Positions 15,843 to 24,275 of a stretch of DNA of 35,619 nucleotides are shown in pieces; the stretch's first letter is position 1, and every line of letters starts with the position of its first letter. The stretch spans positions 1 through 35,619 of the forward strand of contig JAKAPH010000007.1 of NCBI GenBank assembly GCA_021807265.1, read 5' to 3'. A model generated the notes under the pieces. That model was not told the origin of the DNA. It ran no database searches and was given only the letters and a program-made list of their open reading frames with translations. The translations under genes and the position numbers were made by a program. The stretch is from Actinomycetes bacterium (GTDB lineage: Bacteria; Actinomycetota; Acidimicrobiia; Acidimicrobiales; RAAP-2).

Positions 15843-16484
15843 TCAGTTCGACTCGGACTGGTCGAGCAGGTTCGCCACGTCCACCGTGATGAAGAGGGCC
15901 TCGGCGTCGGCGACACGCACGTCGCCCGCGGACACGGTCGCGCCGATGGTCAGCTTGCGCCCGTCTCGGTGCTCGAGCCACGCGCGGGCGACGACGCTCT
16001 GGCCGACGGGCGCGGCGGCGCGGTAGGTCACCACGAGTCGTGCGGTCAGGGCGAACAGGCCGTGCAGCCCGAGCACGAAGCCCATCGTCTCGTCGATCAG
16101 CGTGGCGATGATGCCGCCGTGGCTGCGCCCCGGGGCTCCCTCGAAGGCCTTGCCGATGACGGCCTCCATCACCGCGACGTCGCCGTCGCGCCAGTGGCGC
16201 GCCCCGAGGCCCATCGGGTTCGCGCCGCCGGCGACGACCGAGTCGCTTACGAGGTACTCGTGCAGATACGAGACCGTGTCGAGGCGCTGGGCGGTGAAGG
16301 CCTCGACGAGTTCGGGGTCGATGGAGACGGTCCGCGGACCGCCGGCGAGCACCCGGGTGAGCAGGCCGTCGACGTCGTGGGCGAGGCGGTCGAGTTCGTC
16401 GTCGCTCAGGTCACGGTCGACGAAGGCGTGGCCGAGCTCGCGCAGCCGCGTGGCGACCGCGATGCGCCGTTCGTCGTTGGTCAC
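15843..16484 (-). CDS. Hotdog-fold thioesterase
   Basis: This 213-residue protein has a helical N-terminal half (LSDDELDRLAHDVDGLL) and a C-terminal hotdog domain. The family features are GRSHGGIIATLIDETMGFVL, with the His and the Asp/Glu of the central helix, and the strand AAPVGQSVVARAWLEHRDGRKL. It resembles PaaI/THEM4-like acyl-CoA thioesterases. The GTG start overlaps the aminotransferase stop as GTGA, implying translational coupling, and an antisense open frame that reaches much further upstream is not the same gene. Substrate unknown. Confidence 0.75.
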   Translation of the reverse strand: MTNDERRIAVATRLRELGHAFVDRDLSDDELDRLAHDVDGLLTRVLAGGPRTVSIDPELVEAFTAQRLDTVSYLHEYLVSDSVVAGGANPMGLGARHWRDGDVAVMEAVIGKAFEGAPGRSHGGIIATLIDETMGFVLGLHGLFALTARLVVTYRAAAPVGQSVVARAWLEHRDGRKLTIGATVSAGDVRVADAEALFITVDVANLLDQSESN

Positions 16485-17824
16485 GACCCGACGTAGTGCC
16501 GGTCGGCCGTCTCGAGCGCTCGGTCCAGACGGGCGAGACCATCGCGCAGGTCCGACTCGCCGATGATGCACGGCGGCACGACGTGGAGACGGTTGAAGTT
16601 CGCGAAGATGAGCAGACCCTCGTTGCGGCAGGCGGCGATGACGTCGTTCATCGCGGGCGAGTTCGACCCGTAGGGCGCGAGGGGCTCGCGCGTCGCGCGG
16701 TCGCTCACGAGCTCGACGGCGTGCATGACCCCGAGGCCGCGCACCTCGCCGACGCTCGGGTGGCGCTCGGCGATCGCGGCGAGCGCCGGGGCGATGATCG
16801 TCTCGCCCACGTGCGCCGCGTGCTCGATCACGCCGTCGCGCTCCATGACCTCCATCGTCGCCACGGCGGCGGCACAGGCCAGGGGGTGGCCCGAGTAGGT
16901 GAGACCGCCCGGGTAGACCCGATCGTCGAAGGAGTGGCTGATGGCCTCGTTGATGACGACCCCGCCGAGGGGGACGTAGCCCGAGTTCACGCCCTTGGCG
17001 AAGGTGACGAGGTCCGGTCGCACGTCGAAGTTCTGGTAGGCGAACCAGGCGCCGGTCCGGCCGAAGCCGGCCATCACCTCGTCGGCGATGAACACGATGC
17101 CGTAGCGGTCGCAGATCTCGCGCACGCCCTGGAGGTAGCCCGGCGGGGGCACCAGGACGCCGGCCGTGCCGGGAACCGTCTCGAGGATCACGGCGGCGAT
17201 GGTGGAGGGACCCTCGAAGCGGATCGTCTCGTCGAGACTGGCGAGCGCGCGCTCGGCCTCCTGCTCGGGGGTCGTCGAGTGGTACGAAGACCGGTAGAGG
17301 TAGGGCCCGAAGAAGTGCACGACGCCCGAGGCGCCTTGCTCGTTGGGCCACCGTCGCGGGTCACCGGTCAGGGAGATCGACGTGGACGTCGCGCCGTGAT
17401 AGCTGCGGTACGCCGCGACGACCTTGAACCGACCGGTGTGCAGACGCGCGAGTCGCACGGCGTGCTCGACCGACTCGGTGCCGCCGTTGGTGAAGAAGAC
17501 TTTGGCCGCGCCATCAAAGGAATGCTCCAGGATCATCTCGGCGGCCCGGTAGCGCGACTCGTAGCCGTGCTGGGGCGCAATCGTGCACAACCGAGCGGCC
17601 TGGGCTTGGATCGCCGCGACGACGTCGGGGTGCTGGTGACCCAGGTTCGTGTTCACGAGCTGGGACGAGAAGTCGAGGTACGTGGTGCCGTCTTCGGTGG
17701 TGACGGTCACTCCCGACGCGTCGCGCACCATCATCGGATTGATCGTCGCCTGGGCCGACCACGAGTGGAAGACCGACGCCCGCTCGCGCTCAACACTGCT
17801 CATTGTGGATCGGTCCTCGGCCAT
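16481..17824 (-). CDS. Class III PLP-dependent aminotransferase
   Basis: This is an omega-amino acid:pyruvate type aminotransferase of about 447 residues. Motifs in order: FFTNGGTESVEHAVRLAR (cofactor phosphate), SYHGATSTS, ILETVPGTAGVLVPP, FIADEVMAGFGRTG with the cofactor-ring Asp, and TFAKGVNSGYVPLGG with the Schiff-base Lys. It probably moves an amino group from an amine or omega-amino acid to pyruvate or another 2-oxoacid. Starts at 17851, 17824 and 17803 are in frame; 17824 is chosen because a GGGGAC element precedes it, but this is uncertain. It heads an operon with a thioesterase and a membrane protein. Confidence 0.88.
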   Translation of the reverse strand: MAEDRSTMSSVERERASVFHSWSAQATINPMMVRDASGVTVTTEDGTTYLDFSSQLVNTNLGHQHPDVVAAIQAQAARLCTIAPQHGYESRYRAAEMILEHSFDGAAKVFFTNGGTESVEHAVRLARLHTGRFKVVAAYRSYHGATSTSISLTGDPRRWPNEQGASGVVHFFGPYLYRSSYHSTTPEQEAERALASLDETIRFEGPSTIAAVILETVPGTAGVLVPPPGYLQGVREICDRYGIVFIADEVMAGFGRTGAWFAYQNFDVRPDLVTFAKGVNSGYVPLGGVVINEAISHSFDDRVYPGGLTYSGHPLACAAAVATMEVMERDGVIEHAAHVGETIIAPALAAIAERHPSVGEVRGLGVMHAVELVSDRATREPLAPYGSNSPAMNDVIAACRNEGLLIFANFNRLHVVPPCIIGESDLRDGLARLDRALETADRHYVGS

Positions 17825-18043
17825 GATTATCGTCCCCGTCGTCGCTGCCATCGACGCTAACGCACTGGCGAGTCGTCGCGCGAGGTGGCCGCGTCATTGC
17901 ACCGACTGGTGTGGACGGATCGGGCATTCGACGATGGCACCGCGAACTCTTAACGGGCTTTTACCGGTCGCTCACGAGCCGCTCATGGTGAGTCGCCACG
18001 CTGGGTACGGCTCGATTCGTGGAGCCATGACAAAGGAGTCACC

Positions 18044-18493
18044 GTGTACCGTTCGACCGTCACGCGACTGAAGCGAGCAGGCATCTGGACCGCGACCGCC
18101 TTCGTCGCCGTCGGTGGTGGCGTCGCGGCCGCCGCACTCACGTCATCGCCGTCGACGAATTCGGCGACCGCCTCGACCACCGCAAACGCCGCGACGGCGA
18201 GGGTCGCGTCATTGGTCACGTCCACCACCGCTGCGACGGCCGTCGCGCGCAGCACGGTGGTCGCGGTGTCAGCGTCGTCGGTCACCGTTCGTCGCCCGTC
18301 GGGCGCTGTCGCGACGTACGCGCTGACGGCATCGACGACGGTGTTGAGCGGCCACATCCGACGCAGCATCGCGAGCATCTCGGTCGGCGATGCGGTAGTC
18401 GTCGTGCCGGATCCGTCGAGTCCGTCGACGGCGGCCACCATTGGCATCGTGTCCGCCACCGAGGGCGAGGGGCCCGCGACAGCCGACGCGTGA
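18044..18493 (+). CDS. Small exported or membrane-anchored Ala/Thr-rich protein
   Basis: This 149-residue protein begins with a basic N-terminus (MYRSTVTRLKRAG), a hydrophobic signal/anchor segment at about residues 14-32, and a Ser/Thr/Ala linker. A compact beta-rich domain follows (~65-135), containing VVAVSASSVTVRRPSG and SISVGDAVVVV, the look of a DUF5666-type domain. Function is unknown; the protein probably lies outside the membrane. The GTG start is well supported by AAAGGAG five bases upstream. It stands alone between divergent and convergent neighbours. Confidence 0.65.
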   Translation: MYRSTVTRLKRAGIWTATAFVAVGGGVAAAALTSSPSTNSATASTTANAATARVASLVTSTTAATAVARSTVVAVSASSVTVRRPSGAVATYALTASTTVLSGHIRRSIASISVGDAVVVVPDPSSPSTAATIGIVSATEGEGPATADA

Positions 18494-18561
18494 TGTGTCT
18501 GTAGTGAGTCGCTTCCCGATGTGAGGGCGATGCACGTGACGCTGTCGCGCCACGGTGTCGA

Positions 18562-18870
18562 TCAGGCGGCGAGCTGCAGTAGCGCGCAGGTGACGATCGC
18601 GACGACGAAGACCGTCACGAGCGACGCGCGTAGCCGCATCGCGACGGCGCCCGCGCCGACGCCGGCGAGCAACGGCCAGGAGACGCTGTAGTGGCCGCCG
18701 GTGTCAAAGAGGTCGGTCACGATCAACGCGGTGAGCATTGCTGGCGGGAGCAGACCCGCGGTTCGCTGAACACGAGGATGGTTCAAGACCGTCCGGGGTA
18801 GCGAGACGCCGGCGAGTTTCAGGCCGTAGCTGGCGACCGACGTGATGGCGAGCATGATCCAGAGTGACAT
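18562..18870 (-). CDS. azlD: Branched-chain amino acid exporter small subunit AzlD
   Basis: This 102-residue, four-helix membrane protein matches AzlD/YgaH, which pairs with AzlC to export branched-chain amino acids or their analogues. LPPAMLTALIVTDLF is the characteristic central helix. Its ATG overlaps the azlC stop as TGATG, so translation is probably coupled. Together with the divergent Lrp-type regulator, the layout resembles the azl locus of Bacillus, where an Lrp-family protein represses azlCD. Confidence 0.9.
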   Translation of the reverse strand: MSLWIMLAITSVASYGLKLAGVSLPRTVLNHPRVQRTAGLLPPAMLTALIVTDLFDTGGHYSVSWPLLAGVGAGAVAMRLRASLVTVFVVAIVTCALLQLAA

Positions 18871-19610
18871 CAGACGGCCTCCTCGTCGCCCGTGGACTTC
18901 GTGGGCGACGCGCCCACGACGACCGCGACGACGGCCGCCGCGAGGATGGGCACCCCCGCGGGAGCGATCGGAATGAGCGCGAGCGTGACCAGCGCCGACG
19001 CAATCGCGACGGTCGTGGCGCCGTGGCGCGAGAGCTGGGGCCAGAGCAGGGCGAGGAAGATTGCGGGGGCCGCAGCCGAGAGCCCGAACGCGGCGGTGTT
19101 GATGCCGCTGCCGATCAGCGCGCCGGCCAGGGTCCCGACGGTCCAGAGCGAAAAGAGGCTGATGCCGGTGGCAAAGAAGGCGTAGCGGCCCGCTCGCGAG
19201 TCGCGCTGCGCGACGGCCATGGCGGTGGTCTCGTCGATGACGAAGTGCGCGGTCCAGAGTCGCTGTAGGCCCCGCGGTTGGACGACCTGGGTCACCGGAA
19301 CGCCGTAGAACATGTTCCGGGTGCCCAGGAGCAGGGCGGCCGAGAGGCCGGCGAGTGGCGACCCGCCCGCGCCGAGGACGCCGACGAAGGCGAACTGCGA
19401 GGCGCCGGTGTACGCGACCACGCTCATGAAGAGGGCCTGGAGGACCGTGAGGCCTGACGCGATGGCGATCGCGCCGAACGTGACGCCGAAGGCACCCGCG
19501 TAGAGGGCGATGCCGGCGGCGGCGCGGGTGATGGCGGCGCGCTCAGGGAAGTCGCGGTCGGTGGCCCGCTTGGCACGGTCACGGGGCGAGAAGTGCGTGG
19601 TCTCACTCAT
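18870..19610 (-). CDS. azlC: Branched-chain amino acid exporter large subunit AzlC
   Basis: This 246-residue membrane protein with about seven helices is the AzlC/YgaZ permease subunit. The family signature includes VAYTGASQFAFVG with an intramembrane Asn/Ser/Gln cluster, LLGTRNMFYG and HFVIDETTAMA. A charged N-terminal extension (~25 residues) precedes the first helix. The ATG at 19610 is preferred over an earlier in-frame start because a -10 hexamer ends 7 nt before it. It is followed directly by azlD. Confidence 0.93.
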   Translation of the reverse strand: MSETTHFSPRDRAKRATDRDFPERAAITRAAAGIALYAGAFGVTFGAIAIASGLTVLQALFMSVVAYTGASQFAFVGVLGAGGSPLAGLSAALLLGTRNMFYGVPVTQVVQPRGLQRLWTAHFVIDETTAMAVAQRDSRAGRYAFFATGISLFSLWTVGTLAGALIGSGINTAAFGLSAAAPAIFLALLWPQLSRHGATTVAIASALVTLALIPIAPAGVPILAAAVVAVVVGASPTKSTGDEEAV

Positions 19611-19692
19611 TCGCACAATATTACGCCGATAATAGCGCATTTATATAGCGAATACCGACGTATAAACACGTTGGAGTGCAATATCATGGCGC
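19611..19692. promoter_or_regulatory. AT-rich divergent promoter and operator region (azlC / Lrp)
   Basis: This 82-bp spacer is sharply AT-rich against high-GC flanks. Minus-strand TAATAT (19618-19623) ends 7 nt before the azlC ATG, and plus-strand TATCAT (19682-19687) ends 5 nt before the regulator ATG. Both transcripts would be nearly leaderless. The AT-rich tracts, including CAATATT and CATTTATATAG, are plausible binding sites for the Lrp-type regulator; exact operators cannot be fixed by eye. Confidence 0.6.
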
Positions 19693-20142
19693 ATGGACGA
19701 AATCGACAGGAAGATCATTGCGGAATTACAGAGCGATGGGCGCCTGTCCAACGTGGAGCTAGCCGAGCGCATCGGCCTCACGCCCGCACCATGCCTGCGC
19801 CGCGTGAAGCGGCTGGAGAGCGAGGGCGTAATCCTCGGCTACAGCGCGCGCATCAGCGCGATGGCCGTCGGACTCGGGTTCGAGGTGCTCGTGTTCGTCG
19901 ACCTCACGCACAAGGATCGTGCCACCTTCGAAGCCTTCGAGACGGGCGTCGCGAAGTTCGACGAGGTGATCGACGTGCGCCGGATGTTCGGACTGCCTGA
20001 CTACATCTTGCGCGTCGCGACCGACAGCATCGAGAGCTACGAGGCGTTCATCTCCTCGCGTCTGGGCGACGTGCCGGGCGTCGACAAACTCGACTCGCAC
20101 ATGACCATGAAGCTCGTCAAGTCCTCGGCCGAGCGACGGTGA
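19693..20142 (+). CDS. Lrp/AsnC family transcriptional regulator
   Basis: This 149-residue regulator has an N-terminal winged helix-turn-helix beginning MDEIDRKII, with the recognition region LAERIGLTPAPCLRRVKRLE. A C-terminal Lrp ligand-binding domain (approx. residues 65-140) contains GLPDYILRVATDSIESYEAF. It probably binds a branched-chain or other hydrophobic amino acid and controls the divergent azlCD exporter genes as well as its own gene. Start supported by the -10 hexamer 5 nt upstream. Confidence 0.92.
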   Translation: MDEIDRKIIAELQSDGRLSNVELAERIGLTPAPCLRRVKRLESEGVILGYSARISAMAVGLGFEVLVFVDLTHKDRATFEAFETGVAKFDEVIDVRRMFGLPDYILRVATDSIESYEAFISSRLGDVPGVDKLDSHMTMKLVKSSAERR

Positions 20143-20158
20143 GCCTCGACGCCGCTCG

Positions 20159-21190
20159 TTAGGTGGTCGGGTCGCCCGGCGAACGGTCGGTGTCGATGCC
20201 CAACGCCGATGGCGCGCTCGCCCCGTCCCACCACGTGAGGACCCGCAGCGCCTGGAGGGTGAGCCACTTCGATGGATGCCCCGCCCCCGCGTCAATCTCG
20301 AACCAGAGTCGCCCTTCCGGACGGCCCGCCTGATGCCACGTACCATCGGGTTGGCGCTGTGCGCGAACCGCCTCGATCGCGTGCGCGAGGCGCGGATCCG
20401 CGGCGGTCCCACTGAGCAGCGACGATCCACGGAAGTAGTCGAGTGCACCGAGCGCGTTGTAGACCCAGAACGAGGGGAAGGCCAACTCGGTGACCCAGGG
20501 GCCGGCGAGCGCGCCATCCGAGGCGCGATACATGAGCTGACGCGCGAGCAGGTACTCCTCGGCGCGCCGCTGCGCGTCATCAAGACCGGTCGCGTCGAGT
20601 CCGGTGAGACGGTAGGCGAGGATGCCCGTGAGCGCATTCAGCGTTGAGTGGAACGAGCTGCGTGTCGATCCCTCGACCCAGTCGCAGTTCCAGCCCCCCT
20701 CGGGCATCTGGTGTTCAACGAACCACGTCGCGATGCCCGAGACGTCCGCGCCCAGCCAGGCGCCATTGGCCAAGGTGAAACCGTTGATGCAGCAGTCCAC
20801 CTCGCCGCCCCAGTACGGCAGGTCGTTGTACTCCCATCGACAGTTGGTCGCGAGCCGCTCGGCGGTATCGGTCAGCACCGAGGCGTCAACGCCCCACTCG
20901 CGCAAGAATTTGAGCGACCACGTCGTGGCAACCCACGGCTGGCCGGGCTCGCTGGCTCCGTCCGCGCCGTCGGCGTCGCCGTGCGCCGGGAAGTAGGCCC
21001 CGCCGGCCCACTGGCCGTCCGCGTCTTGCAGTGCCAAGAGTCGTGCGCCGAAGCCAGTGGTGGCGACGGTCGAACGAGTCGCGCGCCACACGTCGGGAGC
21101 CGCGTTCAGGATGTCCCGCTCCACCTGCCAGCGAAGCGCTGGGTCGGAGTCAAGCAACCAGTCGGTCACGGATGGTTCCAAGAACCGCAT
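20159..21190 (-). CDS. Terpene-cyclase/prenyltransferase-fold protein
   Basis: This 343-residue soluble protein is built of repeated helical hairpins with QW-type motifs: QDADGQWAGG, QMPEGGWNCDW and QRQPDGTWHQ. This is the alpha/alpha-toroid fold of squalene cyclases and protein prenyltransferases. It is about half the length of a squalene-hopene cyclase, has no visible DxDD catalytic motif, and no membrane anchor, so it is probably not a classical cyclase. A cluster of Cys and aromatic residues (GGEVDCCINGF) is present. The ATG at 21190 begins MRFLEPSVTDWLLDSDP. Function unknown. Confidence 0.6.
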   Translation of the reverse strand: MRFLEPSVTDWLLDSDPALRWQVERDILNAAPDVWRATRSTVATTGFGARLLALQDADGQWAGGAYFPAHGDADGADGASEPGQPWVATTWSLKFLREWGVDASVLTDTAERLATNCRWEYNDLPYWGGEVDCCINGFTLANGAWLGADVSGIATWFVEHQMPEGGWNCDWVEGSTRSSFHSTLNALTGILAYRLTGLDATGLDDAQRRAEEYLLARQLMYRASDGALAGPWVTELAFPSFWVYNALGALDYFRGSSLLSGTAADPRLAHAIEAVRAQRQPDGTWHQAGRPEGRLWFEIDAGAGHPSKWLTLQALRVLTWWDGASAPSALGIDTDRSPGDPTT

Positions 21191-21382
21191 CGTATAGCCG
21201 TCGCCCGGCGGGTGTGCCGGTGACTGGCAAGGACATAACGCCGTGACGTGGCCGCGAGCGAACCCTGCTAGCTCGATGACTCGTGGTAGTGGCACCGTCG
21301 CAGCCAGCACCGTGCGGTCACGTGCCGCGCCGCCGACGACCAGGCCGTTCGAGGCCGCACGGGCGCGGTGCCGAGTCGGGCC

Positions 21383-22273
21383 TCACGCCTCGGCTATGTC
21401 GATGTTCCACTCCAAAGGGTCTCGCTCGTCCGGATCGGGCCCGCCGCGGTGTCCGGTGTCCAGCGCGTCGATGCGTGCCACGTCCTCAGCGCTCAACTTG
21501 AAGTCGACGACGTCGAAGTTCTCGGCGATGCGGGTGGCGTTGGTCGACTTGGGGATCGCCGAGCGACCTTCCTGGATGTGCCAGCGCAACATGACCTGTG
21601 CCGCCGACTTGCCGTGGGATTCGGCGATCGACGAAATCGCCTCGTCGTCCAACACGCTCCTGCGGTGCTCGCCGTAGCCCGGGTAGAACGTGATGCCGCC
21701 GATTGGCGACCAGGCCTGGGTGAGGATGCCGCGCGCGGCGTTCGCCGCCTGCACGTCGGGTTGCGTGAAGTACGGGTGGAACTCGATCTGGTTCACGGCC
21801 GGCACGACGGTCGCGTGCGCCATCAGCGCGTCCAGGTGGTGCGCCATGAAGTTGCTGACGCCGATGGCTCGGACTCGGCCATCGCTCAGCAACTGCTCGA
21901 GCGCGCGGTAGGCGCCGAGGGTTCGTTCGAAGTGCTGGGGCATCGGCTGGTGCAAGATCAACAGGTCAATCTGGTCGAGGCCGAGCTTGGCGGCGCTCTT
22001 GTCGAAGGCGTGCAACGTCTCGTCGTAGCCGTAGTCAGAGACCCATACCTTGGTCTCGATGAAGACCTCGCTGCGGCTCAGACCCGATCGACGCAAACCG
22101 TCGGCGACACCACGCTCGTTCCCGTAGGCGGCGGCCGTGTCCACGTGCCGGTAGCCAATCCTCAGAGCCGTGTCGACGGCCGTCGCGGTCTCGTCGGGCG
22201 GGGTCTGGAAGACGCCAAAGCCGAGTGCTGGCATCTCGACGCCGTTGTTCAGGGTGATGGTGGGGATGTTCAC
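21383..22273 (-). CDS. Aldo/keto reductase
   Basis: This 296-residue NADPH-dependent reductase of aldehydes and ketones has the catalytic tetrad in order: Asp in HVDTAAAYGNE with the Tyr in the same motif, Lys in IETKVWV, and His in LLILHQPMP. The NADPH-binding tail is AIPKSTNATRIAENF. The GTG start overlaps the cupin stop as GTGA. It is the last gene of the MerR-ADH-cupin-AKR operon and should act on reactive aldehydes or similar electrophiles; the substrate is inference. Confidence 0.92.
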   Translation of the reverse strand: MNIPTITLNNGVEMPALGFGVFQTPPDETATAVDTALRIGYRHVDTAAAYGNERGVADGLRRSGLSRSEVFIETKVWVSDYGYDETLHAFDKSAAKLGLDQIDLLILHQPMPQHFERTLGAYRALEQLLSDGRVRAIGVSNFMAHHLDALMAHATVVPAVNQIEFHPYFTQPDVQAANAARGILTQAWSPIGGITFYPGYGEHRRSVLDDEAISSIAESHGKSAAQVMLRWHIQEGRSAIPKSTNATRIAENFDVVDFKLSAEDVARIDALDTGHRGGPDPDERDPLEWNIDIAEA

Positions 22274-22683
22274 GATCGCGCTACTCGCTCCGCGTTGTAT
22301 TCGTCGTCGGTTACGTGGTCGAGCCAGGTGACGACCTGGCCGTTCTTGTCGGCCTCCTGCATGGCGACGTGCGCCATGAAGCGGTCCGGGGTCGCGCCGT
22401 GCCAGTGCTCCTCGCCGGGCTCGATGTAGACCACGTCGCCCGGACGGATCTCTTGGACGCCGCCGCGGCGAGTGGCGACGAGCCCGATGCCGTCGGTGAC
22501 GTACAGGGTCTGACCCTTGGGGTGGTGGTGCCACGCGGTTCGCGCGCCGGGCGAGAACCGAACGTGCGCGCAACCGATGGCCGACTGCTCGTCCGGGGTC
22601 CGGACGCCGTCGACGTAGACCGTGCCGGTGAAACTGCTCGATGGACCGATTGCCGTCTGTCCGGCACTCGTCGTGAATTTCAT
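22270..22683 (-). CDS. Small cupin-domain protein
   Basis: This 137-residue single-domain cupin has the metal-binding motifs WHHHPKGQTLYV and PGDVVYIEPGEEHWHG, so His/His/Glu/His ligands are present. Such cupins often accompany carboxymuconolactone decarboxylase-like or aldehyde-detoxification genes. ATG at 22683 has AAGGAG seven bases upstream. Its stop overlaps the AKR start, and the ADH gene ends 14 bp upstream, so it is in the same operon. The reaction is not known. Confidence 0.85.
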   Translation of the reverse strand: MKFTTSAGQTAIGPSSSFTGTVYVDGVRTPDEQSAIGCAHVRFSPGARTAWHHHPKGQTLYVTDGIGLVATRRGGVQEIRPGDVVYIEPGEEHWHGATPDRFMAHVAMQEADKNGQVVTWLDHVTDDEYNAERVARS

Positions 22684-22697
22684 GAGATGCTCCTTCG

Positions 22698-23732
22698 TCA
22701 GTCGTTGTTGTCGGTGGGCGTCAGCAGGACCTTGATGGCGCGGCGTTCGTCCATGGCCCGATACCCTTCGGCCGCTCGTTCGATCGGCAGCGTGAGGTCA
22801 AAGACCTTGCCGGGCTCGATGGTGCGGTCCCAGATGAGCTCAATGAGTTCGGGCAGGAACCGGCGGACGGGAGCGGGGCCGCCGTGGAGATGGACGCCGG
22901 AACCGAACAGCAGGTCGCCGGGAATCGAGACGTCGTGCGAGACGCCCACGAATCCGACGTGGCCACCGGGCCGCGTGGCGCGAATGGCCTGCATCATCGC
23001 CTCTTGCGTGCCGACCGCCTCGACGACGCTGTGTGCACCGAGCCCGTTTGTGAGGTCCTTGAGTTTGGCGACGCCGTCGTCGCCGCGCTCTTCGATGATG
23101 TCGGTCGCGCCGAACTCTCGGGCCAACTTCTGTCGGTCAGCGTGCCGGCTGAAGGCGATGATGCGCTGTGCGCCGAGCTGCTTGGCGGCGAGCACGGCGA
23201 GCAGGCCGACGGCGCCGTCACCGACGACCGCGACGGTCTTGCCGGGTCCGGCTTCGGCCGCGACGGCGGCGAACCAACCCGTGCCGAGCACGTCGGAGGC
23301 GGCGAGCAGGGACGGGATGAGGTCCGCGTCGGGCTGGGCGGGCGTCGCGACGAGCGTGCCGTCGGCGAGGGGGATGCGGGCCCTATCGGACTGGGTACCG
23401 ATGAGGCCCATGAGCACGCGGTGCACGCAGTGGGACTGGTAGCCGGCCCGGCAGATCTCACAGGTGTTGTCCGACGCAAAGAACGAGCCGACCACGAAGT
23501 CGCCCACCTTCACGGTCGCGACCTCGGAGCCGATCGCCTCGACCACCCCGACGTACTCGTGGCCCATGACTTGGCGGTCGACGTCGTAGGCACCGCGATA
23601 CGGCCAGAGGTCGGATCCGCAGATGCACGTCGCCGTCAAGCGGATGACGGCGTCCGTCGGCTCGATGATCGTTGGCTCGTCGCGGTCCTCCACCACGATC
23701 GCTCCTGGTTTGGTCATGACTACTTGGCGCAT
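22698..23732 (-). CDS. Zinc-dependent alcohol dehydrogenase
   Basis: This 344-residue medium-chain dehydrogenase has the catalytic zinc ligands in TCICGSD and GHEYVG, and the NAD(P)-binding loop VVGDGAVGLLA. The structural-zinc lobe reads NTCEICRAGYQSHC, with three cysteines in the usual spacing and the first Cys of the usual four apparently replaced. The ATG at 23732 has AAAGAGGA about five bases upstream and is preferred to an earlier in-frame start. It follows the MerR regulator by 80 bp and precedes the cupin and AKR, which suggests aldehyde or electrophile detoxification. Confidence 0.93.
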   Translation of the reverse strand: MRQVVMTKPGAIVVEDRDEPTIIEPTDAVIRLTATCICGSDLWPYRGAYDVDRQVMGHEYVGVVEAIGSEVATVKVGDFVVGSFFASDNTCEICRAGYQSHCVHRVLMGLIGTQSDRARIPLADGTLVATPAQPDADLIPSLLAASDVLGTGWFAAVAAEAGPGKTVAVVGDGAVGLLAVLAAKQLGAQRIIAFSRHADRQKLAREFGATDIIEERGDDGVAKLKDLTNGLGAHSVVEAVGTQEAMMQAIRATRPGGHVGFVGVSHDVSIPGDLLFGSGVHLHGGPAPVRRFLPELIELIWDRTIEPGKVFDLTLPIERAAEGYRAMDERRAIKVLLTPTDNND

Positions 23733-23812
23733 GGATTCCTCTTTCGTTAGCTTCGTTGCGTCGCGGACCCACACCACGGTTCAGGTTCGGACCCGCACCG
23801 GCGGTGGTGCCG

Positions 23813-24268
23813 CTACTTGGCGGGCTTGATCTGTTGTGCCAGCGTTCGCGCTTCGGCCGCTAGGCGCTGGGCGTTGGCGTCGTCGCCGGCTGCCGTGGCG
23901 CGCCAGAACGCGATCTTGATCGCGACGTACTGCTCACGGATCTTGATCAGTCTCGCCTCGTCGGCCAGGCGCTCGAGTCGCTCCTCGAGCAGTGTGATCT
24001 GTTCACTCGCCGCGGCGGCCCCCAGCGCGCCGTTGGCGACGTAGCGGCGCATGTCGGCGACCGACATGCCGGTCGCTGCCAGGCATGCCACCCCGACCAG
24101 GAGATTCATGTCGTCATCGGTGTAGACGCGGTGCCCGCTGCTCTCGCCGCGACCAACCGGCGCAATGACCCCGATCGATTCGTAGTACCGCAGCGTGCTG
24201 GCGGGAAGGCCAGTCAGGGCGGCCGCTTCCTTGATCGTGTAGGCGTGCTGACCGGTTGTCGCTATCAC
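23813..24268 (-). CDS. MerR family regulator (AdhR/NmlR-like)
   Basis: This 151-residue regulator has a MerR winged helix (YTIKEAAALTGLPASTLRYYESIGV), an HRVYTDDD wing, and a long C-terminal coiled coil (EQITLLEERLERLADEARLIKIREQ). One cysteine lies in VACLAATGMSV, the position of the conserved electrophile-sensing Cys of AdhR/NmlR proteins. It probably controls the downstream ADH-cupin-AKR genes and itself. The upstream ATG at 24277 lies inside the -10 hexamer TACAAT (24276-24281), so it cannot be translated from that promoter. GTG 24268, 7 nt below the hexamer, is chosen as a leaderless start. Confidence 0.88.
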   Translation of the reverse strand: MIATTGQHAYTIKEAAALTGLPASTLRYYESIGVIAPVGRGESSGHRVYTDDDMNLLVGVACLAATGMSVADMRRYVANGALGAAAASEQITLLEERLERLADEARLIKIREQYVAIKIAFWRATAAGDDANAQRLAAEARTLAQQIKPAK

Positions 24269-24275
24269 GCCATCC

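Noticed and set aside
15195-17860. Long plus-strand open frames of ~430-450 codons over the thioesterase, membrane protein and aminotransferase
   Set aside because: Mirror frames of motif-rich minus-strand genes; no motif or ribosome site.
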